Origin: Micrasema longulum
Lineage: Eukaryota; Arthropoda; Insecta; Trichoptera; Brachycentridae
Direction of reading: 5' to 3'
Assembly (NCBI GenBank): GCA_022494885.1
Contig: JAGVSM010003705.1
Coordinates: forward strand, 62,001 to 126,000
DNA: 64,000 nt
The notes below the pieces were generated by a model. It made no database searches, had not been told where the DNA came from, and saw only the letters and a list, made by a program, of their open reading frames with translations. The translations under genes and the position numbers were made by a program. Shown one piece after another: positions 58,145-64,000 of this stretch; position 1 is the first letter of the stretch, and the number at the start of each line of letters is the position of its first letter.

Positions 58145-58284
58145 TTGGCCAGCCAAATTACAAAACAGCTTCGTACCGTGAAAAGACCAATCGACGATTG
58201 GCCGCATTGTGTTTTGGTTGAATAACCCACGAAACATTGAATGGTATATTTTTTCATTCATTCCGGCTGACCGAACGATCAGCC
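58145..58284. repeat. Cluster of three short GC-rich hairpins
   Basis: TTGGC-CA-GCCAA (58145-58156), CCAATCG-A-CGATTGG (58187-58201) and GGCTGA-CCGAACGA-TCAGCC (58265-58284) lie in a 140-bp stretch rich in AGCC and GGCC motifs. It may be the relic of an unclassified mobile element. Confidence 0.65.
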
Positions 58285-58739
58285 ATATTGTTTTAGCAGG
58301 AAACAAATCGCGACCGATAGTGCATTTTCCATGTGGTAGTTATGTGTTTTTTTGTTATGGTTAAGTAGACATTTAAGTAAGTAGAGTTTTTGTAACTGAT
58401 TAGTTATTTTATGGATTTTAATAATAACACAGTAATAGGATCCATATAACCAATTTTAAGTAGTGATTGTTAAGTAGTACCATGTTTTTTAAGTAATAAT
58501 AGGTATTTTTGTACTACTTGCTAATATAAATAAAACAGTTAATAACGAAATAAGAAAAAGCGAGGGTTTATACAGCATAAAAAATAAAATGATTAGTAAT
58601 TTAAACAGAGTTATTATTAGGGACAAAAAAGGAAATAGTAGGAAGGGAGTGAAAAAAACTGATATATAGTGGTGGAGAATAAATGAAGAAAAGCAGGGGT
58701 GTAATAATGCATTTGATTTGTTGACGAGAAATAAAGATA

Positions 58740-59060
58740 AAAAAAGAGCAAAAAAGTTATTCTGAATTAAGCTGGTTTGTTCTCTTCTGTACCTATCATA
58801 TTATGGAGTGTTATAAATATATCGATACTATTAAAATTATTTTTAAATGAGTCAGATGGTATAATGTTTCCGATGATAAGTTTTAATGTTATGAATATAG
58901 AAAAAAAATCTAGTTGTTCAGGAGGGGACATGGTAAGCAAGTAGATTAATTATCTCTAGGGGATCAAACTTATTTTTTATGAATTTATAAAGCAGGCTCC
59001 AATCGAGGATATCTCTTCTGTGCACTAGTGAATTCCTCAGTGTAATTCTTGAAAGAAATT
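58740..59060 (-). pseudogene. LINE C-terminal fragment (3' half of the 60055 element)
   Basis: Minus strand: LRNSLVHRRDILDWSLLYKF, then after a frameshift LLAYHVPS and TTRFFF. This is the RR-D-LLYK / LL-F-VPS block of Jockey-like LINEs. It appears to continue the reverse transcriptase that breaks off at about 60055. Confidence 0.75.
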
Positions 59061-60040
59061 TGTCTGATACTTTCTCTGCTAGAAAACCTGTGAATTTAGG
59101 AAAAATGGCTTTCCATAAAAGTTGTGCGCATGGCCAGAACGCCAGCTGGGGGTTGTCTTTTGAAACTTCAACAGTCTATTGTAAATTCATTTTCTTAGGC
59201 ATTGTATGCTATGCAGCTGGCTGTTGGGCACACCGATATGAGTTGCAATATTTTATGAGAATTATTTAAGCCGAACAAAGACAACCTCTTATGACTCTTG
59301 CAGAGTACATAAGACATGCTCGGCTGATGCACTCCCGGTTTAAACAGTCTTGTCCCCATTGGATCTGTAGGTCCAGAGACAGTCCGTGGATTTCCACTTG
59401 AAAAAAAAAACGTTTCTCTATCTTTGGTGCCGTTCGTCTCCTTCCAACTGAAGGAATTTCTCAATTGAATAAAAAAAAAAAGACGTTTAGTGCTCTTCTT
59501 GAATCTTTGCGATCTCGATAGGAATCTTCCTCTTCAAGGAAGGACCTTTCCTTTTTTTCCTTCAATCCGCCAGCGCTTAAAATCTTTAAGGGTTAACCCC
59601 AATCACTGGATTACGCAGTTTTTAGCAAATCATGGTAAATATAATTACAAATTATTTGTTTTTAATATTGTTGATTCCCCTGAACAAATCCTGTGATATT
59701 GTCCTTTCTTCCTCTCAATAATTACCGAATGGAGTTTCTCGCTACTATTCGTGGCCCTGTTATAGGTCCTGTCGGATATACAGATCTGGTGGTTTCCAAA
59801 AATAATTTGAAGGCTTTTAAAAAGTTTTGTAATCAACCACTGAAGTGCATATATACTTCGGGATTACTTTCTTTCAGCACAAAGGAGCCAAGGCTTCTAA
59901 ATTACAGAAAACTCTTTCGGGCAGCTTTTCTTGTTCGGCAACAAGCAACTTTTTGGTACGTGTGGGCACCACCAAGGAGACTTATGTCCCCAATTGGGGT
60001 GTGCGGTATGTGGTGGGCAAGTTGTCTGTTAGTTAATCAA
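59045..60040. mobile_element. About 1-kb unrecognised insertion splitting a LINE
   Basis: On the minus strand the LINE reads KLYHL up to about 60040 and resumes RNSLVHRRD at about 59045, as one protein would. The DNA between is unrelated and includes a repeat (59858-60040) found alone at 51072. No clean terminal repeats or target duplications were found. Its plus-strand frame 59693-60058 (121 codons) and overlapping frame 59845-60036 resemble no family I know. Confidence 0.5.
59858..60040 (+). repeat. Dispersed coding-like repeat, copy 2
   Basis: Match to 51072-51245. In the frame from 59845 it reads FFQHKGAKASKLQKTLSGSF, then SCSATSNFLVRVGTTKETYV. The composition is protein-like but the family is unknown. 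Confidence 0.72.
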
Positions 60041-60054
60041 GGTGATACAATTTT

Positions 60055-60770
60055 ATAGAAGCTGTATAATTTGGGAAATGAATATAAAATTCATATTTTA
60101 CTAGTTCGAGAAATATTTTTAAACACTCAATTCAATTAATATGAAATTTATAAACGGGCTAAATAACAGCGCAATATTCATATTTAAGATGGGAGCGTAC
60201 GTGTGTTGTGTATAGCATTATAAATGTATTTAAGTTTTTAAAAAAAGATTTACACAGCCGCATAATAAATCCAGTCATTTTGTATGCCTTCTTGATGAAT
60301 GTTTCTATGTAATTGAATTTCAAGTCCAAAAGAGTTCCTAAGTCACGGAATATGTTATTTTCTCAGATTAAAATCTTATTTTTCATATAGTTGTTTTTGT
60401 TAAGAGTAAAATATATTTTGTAATATTTAGAAACATTAATATGAAGTTTGTTTTCGATATAAAAATTCGATAATACATAAAGGTCTTGTTGTAATTTTGC
60501 ACAAACCTCTTTCGCCTAACTTTTAGGTTTTTTTTATTGTTAGCAAAACAAAGGTAAAGGGTATTTTTGAAACATGATTGTTTATCATAGATAAATTAAT
60601 TAAATATAAATGGCCCAAGGCGTGTTCCCTGTGGTGCACCAGACGGAATGGAGATGAAAACAGATCTATTGCCCCCAACCATAACTGACTGTAGTTTATT
60701 ATCTAAGTAAGAGATGAACCATCTTTATTACTCTTAGGGAGCGTCCTACTTTAGTACTAAGAGTCGTTAT
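60055..60770 (-). mobile_element. LINE reverse transcriptase palm remnant (Jockey-like)
   Basis: Minus strand from 60760: WFISYLDNKLQSVMVGGNRS, then SGAPQGTRLGPFIFN, then LYLCFANN where LYADD is expected, then (across shifts) YIETFIKKAY-like and GFIMRLC-like residues, then THVRSHLKYEYCAVI. These are the ordered palm and thumb motifs of a Jockey-clade LINE. The active-site aspartates are lost. Confidence 0.85.
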
Positions 60771-62322
60771 GTTGATATGGCATCATCGTTAAGAGTAGAT
60801 CATGGGTTAGAGTGAATCGTTTGCAATTGCTTCGTGTCTATTGAGCGCATACATACGCACTTTGGTTAAGTTGACACTTTTTCATACCCTTTTTGTCACA
60901 TTAGTTACCTTGAGGACATCAGTGGACATGCTGCGATGCTTCTGTTATATAATATTTTAGGACGGAACTTGTTTTTATCTTGTATTTAATAAGTGTCGTT
61001 TTTTAGTATGCGTTAAAAATTTAAAGAATATGATTTTTCTCTTCATTGGTCACAATTTAATAATAAAGTTCACTATTTTAGTTAGTTGGGAGTTGAGAGA
61101 AGGGCATGTTGTTTTTTCGTGTTTTTTTATTTCATTTGGGTCATAGTGGATTGTTTTTCTTTATACAAATAAATAGTTGTAAGTCATTTCAAGTTTCATG
61201 TATAACCAAAAGCAGGTTCAAGAATAAAGAGGAGAGCATCAAGACGGAAAGGGAAGTCTATTATTACAACCGGTATCCTGAATAACCTCGAAATAGAAAA
61301 TGGAATATTTTATCTTCAAGATTGGTAGAACTGAAAATGAACATAACGTAGAAATAACAGTTAATTGTTTAAACTAACACTTGTATATTTTTTAAATAGC
61401 ATGATTCAGTGTATTTTGGTCTGATCTGCCGTAACCAGTAACAGAGGTTAAATGTATTTTTATAAAGTATCTAATTAAATAAGCTTAAAAATGGCAAACC
61501 GAAACCATTACGTACTTTGAAGGCTATGAACGCCTCTTTCGATTTTATCAGAGAGACCAGGGACGCGGTATACCTAACTTCTGAACTATCTCTATTTATC
61601 CCGGTATGTTTTATCGACTTGTCGTATCAACGTCATATGATCAAATCCAACCAATGAATGACCCCGAAAATTTAGTCCGCGTTCCTTACTTAAATTAAAT
61701 TTAAAACAGTTCTCATTTATGTATCAAAAAGGCTTTTGTGATATTAAATGGCCACTTCAAAGCGATTATTAACGTCAATAAATCAAAGTTCAAGCAAAAA
61801 ATGGTCGCTTGAACATGCTTTTTATATGACTGTTGATATTTGCCAAGACGGTATGTTTTACGGAGCGATTACAAAGTCGGATCTTTTAACGTATCGATAC
61901 GTACACTCAGGAACATAGTAAAAAAAATAGAAAAACTATAATAACTAAATTTATTTTTAAAGTGACAACATTTTTACCCTTACATGCGGTGTTATGTTAA
62001 TATGACAGAATCTTGGTACATTATCCGTGTATAAGGCCCTTCGTCTTTAAAATTGACAGTTATGTCAGAATTTAATTCGACTTCAAAATTCACTTTTTTC
62101 TCTCTAATGTTTGAAATAAGATTTTAAGAAAAAAATTGGCCACCGCAGAACGATAAGAAAATTAAATGAATTGTAATAAAGGAAAAACTGCTCGGCGGAA
62201 GAAAATTTTTGACACTTTTTATGAGTAGTAACGTGTAACGTGAGGCACTAGATCCGTCGGTACAAACCGATTTACTGTCATGGTTCTTGCTAAGCAGGCA
62301 CCATGCCTAACCTTTTGCGAAA
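60771..62322. other. No intact gene seen
   Basis: AT-rich DNA except for a possible transposase C-terminus at 61205-61300. Confidence 0.5.
61205..61300 (+). pseudogene. Possible pogo/Tigger-like transposase C-terminus
   Basis: Plus strand: RIKRRASRRKGKSIITTGIL then NNLEIENG. Many insect Tigger/Jerky-like transposases end with a basic stretch followed by GKS-ILT-TP-K--LE. The match is short and could be coincidence. Confidence 0.3.
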
Positions 62323-62395
62323 ATGCAAAGTAAATTTACACCTGGCAAGACTGCCAGAGTTAAAACAAAAACGATCAACGCGCGGACAGATAAGA
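62323..62395 (+). CDS. Speculative first coding exon
   Basis: ATG opens a basic frame (MQSKFTPGKTARVKTKTINA then RTDKR) that ends at a donor-like AAGAG|GTAAAA. Immediately after is AAAATGGCGATGG, a YY1/Pho-like motif. No acceptor or partner exon was identified. Confidence 0.12.
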
Positions 62396-63073
62396 GGTAA
62401 AATGGCGATGGTGCGGAAGCACGTGTGGTTTCGTGGACCAAAATTCGGGAAATTCGGGAAAGGCACTCATGAAGTCCATTAACAACCAAAATCGTAAGTT
62501 AAATAATTTTTGCATCGTAAATCTAATCTAAATCTGGCAAGATAACGGATTTTCTTATTTATTTTCTAATAAGGTTCCTTTTGGGTAACCAATTTAGACA
62601 ACTAATGCCATAACCTTCAATACTATTTTTTGTACTTAAATAATCCAGGATGATAAACATATATTATGATGCTCACCACTATGGGGAAAATTTTCTCATA
62701 CCCTGTTTTAAATAATATGTTTATCGGAACTTCCGTAGATTTAATAGTTAAAAGACGAACAGCTCGCTTGGAATTCATAAATTCATGTAAAATCTACAAA
62801 AATGTAGATGAAATGGAATTTCTAACGTCAATCGATAGATTTCATTATATATTTCAACATGAAGATGGAAACATGTCCAAATGATAGGATGACAATTATA
62901 ATCCGACCTCGTGGCAGTTTTCTCCTCTGATTCCTCCGGCTGATATAATTGATATTAAATAATATGAAATTCTAGTTTCATCACATTTTTATTGTGACAT
63001 TTCATTAATTTTTTTCCCCAATTTTCATATTTTTGTACAGACTAAATTTAATTGTACGTGAATTGTACAAAAA

Positions 63074-63300
63074 TTAACTCTGTGAACACCATTCGAGCGT
63101 CAGTAATTTCAACTTCCACACTGTTCTCCTGGTTGAATCTGTGAGAGATCCCGTGAACTGGTATAAACTTTTCTTTTTATTGAAGTGCATTTTTGATGAT
63201 TGAGTTGACTGGTGGTTGCATTTAGAGAGGGAGGCGTCGGAGACTCGACAAGGCAACTTTGAATTTTTAAATTTAACTCGAATCAAAGCATTTATAAAAT
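63074..63300 (-). repeat. Dispersed repeat module X, copy 2
   Basis: Minus strand homologous to 53310-53545. Part of the 154-codon frame 63074-63538, which is therefore a repeat-derived frame, ending SLTDSTRRTVWKLK and WCSQS. No domain recognised. Confidence 0.8.
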
Positions 63301-63349
63301 GACTTATTCTCGCACTCCCACAGTAGGTACTTGCTTCAAAACTTGACGG

Positions 63350-63580
63350 TGGGGGTCGGTAGTGTATCTTTATAATCGATCGGGAAGATATATCTTCAAC
63401 TTTGATGTCATAATAATGGTTTGTCACTTTACCGTGGGGTACGCTTGCCCTTGTTACACATCGATGTAAATACCCACAACTAGAAGGTGAGTGGTCTGTA
63501 GTGTATCTTCGTAATCGCTGGAGAGAATTTATCGTCAACTATACCAACATGGTGAAGGTGTGATGTCTGTCAACGATGAA
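63350..63580 (+). repeat. Tandem repeat module Y, copy 2 (two units, period about 139 bp)
   Basis: GTAGTGTATCTTTATAATCG at 63360 returns as GTAGTGTATCTTCGTAATCG at 63499, each followed by a GAAGATATATCTTCAACTTT-like or GAATTTATCGTCAACTATAC segment. Between them lie TTTACCGTGGGGTACGCTTG and CACATCGATGTAAATACCC, matched in the minus strand of 55325-55565. Confidence 0.85.
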
Positions 63581-63904
63581 TTTCACCGGTTTAAAAAAAG
63601 TGATCCCCTGTAACCTATTCACCCCTTTTCAATGTTGATTTAAAAAAATTATCCTATGTAATTTTTCAAGTAGTCAAGTTAGTTATTGTTCTGTTAAAAT
63701 CCACTGTGAAGTATATTTAACTGTCCTGCATTTAGCTTTCCGTGGTAGTATTGCTATTGTCTAGTTCAAAATTTGCGTGAGTCAGCATTCTTGTTGACTG
63801 TTATGCCATCGTTTTGTTTGTTTCCCATTGCGATTTTGTGCAAAATTTTTATCATTTTTATTTTCATTAAGTATTTTATGTCTAACTGACGTATTTTTTT
63901 ACAG

Positions 63905-63927
63905 GTCGGTTCCACGGGTTCAGTAGG
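63905..63927 (+). CDS. Candidate 23-nt microexon
   Basis: It has the best splice signals in the window: a branch-point-like TCTAACTGAC, a pyrimidine tract GTATTTTTTTACAG, 23 nt of less AT-rich sequence and a near-consensus donor AGG|GTGAGT. In two phases it is open (VGSTGSV or RFHGFSR). No other exon of a gene can be linked to it, so it may equally be chance. Confidence 0.3.
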
Positions 63928-64000
63928 GTGAGTTAGATATTATTTTTTATTTCCTTTTGTTTCCATTTTAAAAAAAAATACATATTAGGTACACGTGTAT

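Noticed and set aside
57916..58221. 101-codon protein with repeated GCGWMWLDVV
   Set aside because: The repeats are the 10-bp GGATGTGGTT minisatellite read in frame. No other coding support.
63074..63538. Longest ATG frame (154 codons, minus strand) as a gene
   Set aside because: Both halves are copies of dispersed repeats (modules X and Y) and no domain is recognisable.
1..64000. CRISPR array, operons or bacterial promoters
   Set aside because: No regularly spaced identical repeats of CRISPR type. The sequence has eukaryotic transposon and SINE content throughout.

Overview
The window looks like nuclear DNA of an arthropod, most likely an insect. It is strongly AT-rich, full of A/T homopolymers, and has no intact protein-coding gene. 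The recognisable content is a graveyard of eukaryotic mobile elements: LINE reverse transcriptase tails, tRNA-derived SINEs, hAT-, PIF/Harbinger- and pogo-like DNA transposons, MITEs and ribozyme-bearing repeats. The species cannot be named from the sequence alone. The longest ATG-initiated frame (154 codons, minus strand, 63074-63538) lies inside a dispersed repeat, and most other long frames are chance or antisense to transposon remnants.

Layout. 0-6 kb: a possible coding scrap (353-487), a 5'-truncated LINE (1262-3110), then a cluster of SINE copies and a 918-bp hAT element with 13-bp terminal repeats and near-perfect 8-bp target duplications (4313-5230). 6-11 kb: mostly featureless, with a striking set of GC-rich palindromes at 8545-8627. 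11-14.5 kb: two copies of an abundant foldback family, a LINE tail and a paired dispersed repeat. 15-21 kb: two SINEs, a hammerhead-like motif, a PIF/Harbinger-like element with a Myb/SANT-like scrap, four LINE fragments, and a MITE containing a second hAT-like MITE. 22-27 kb: LINE tails, a foldback copy split by a LINE end, a SINE and a 1-kb LINE pseudogene carrying a foldback scrap. 27-34 kb: an inverted ribozyme-like pair, SINEs, a MITE, a CTCF-like site, a LINE scrap and the best foldback copy. 36-46 kb: LINE 3' ends, a 67-bp minisatellite, a SINE split by a 636-bp MITE, an inverted pair of hammerhead-like motifs, more foldback DNA and another SINE. 46-64 kb: pogo-like transposase scraps, a 178-bp segmental duplication, LINE remnants, a 428-bp MITE, a two-module dispersed repeat with tandem units, a 10-bp minisatellite, and a LINE interrupted by about 1 kb of unrecognised repeat. 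A possible 23-nt microexon lies at 63905-63927.

The elements do not work together as a pathway. They record layered insertion: MITE in SINE, hAT-like MITE in MITE, LINE end in foldback, foldback scrap in LINE. The most interesting signals are the foldback family (at least nine copies or fragments) and the type-I hammerhead-ribozyme-like motifs, one of which keeps every core nucleotide except one. Host exons, if any, would be short, and all exon candidates given here are low confidence.
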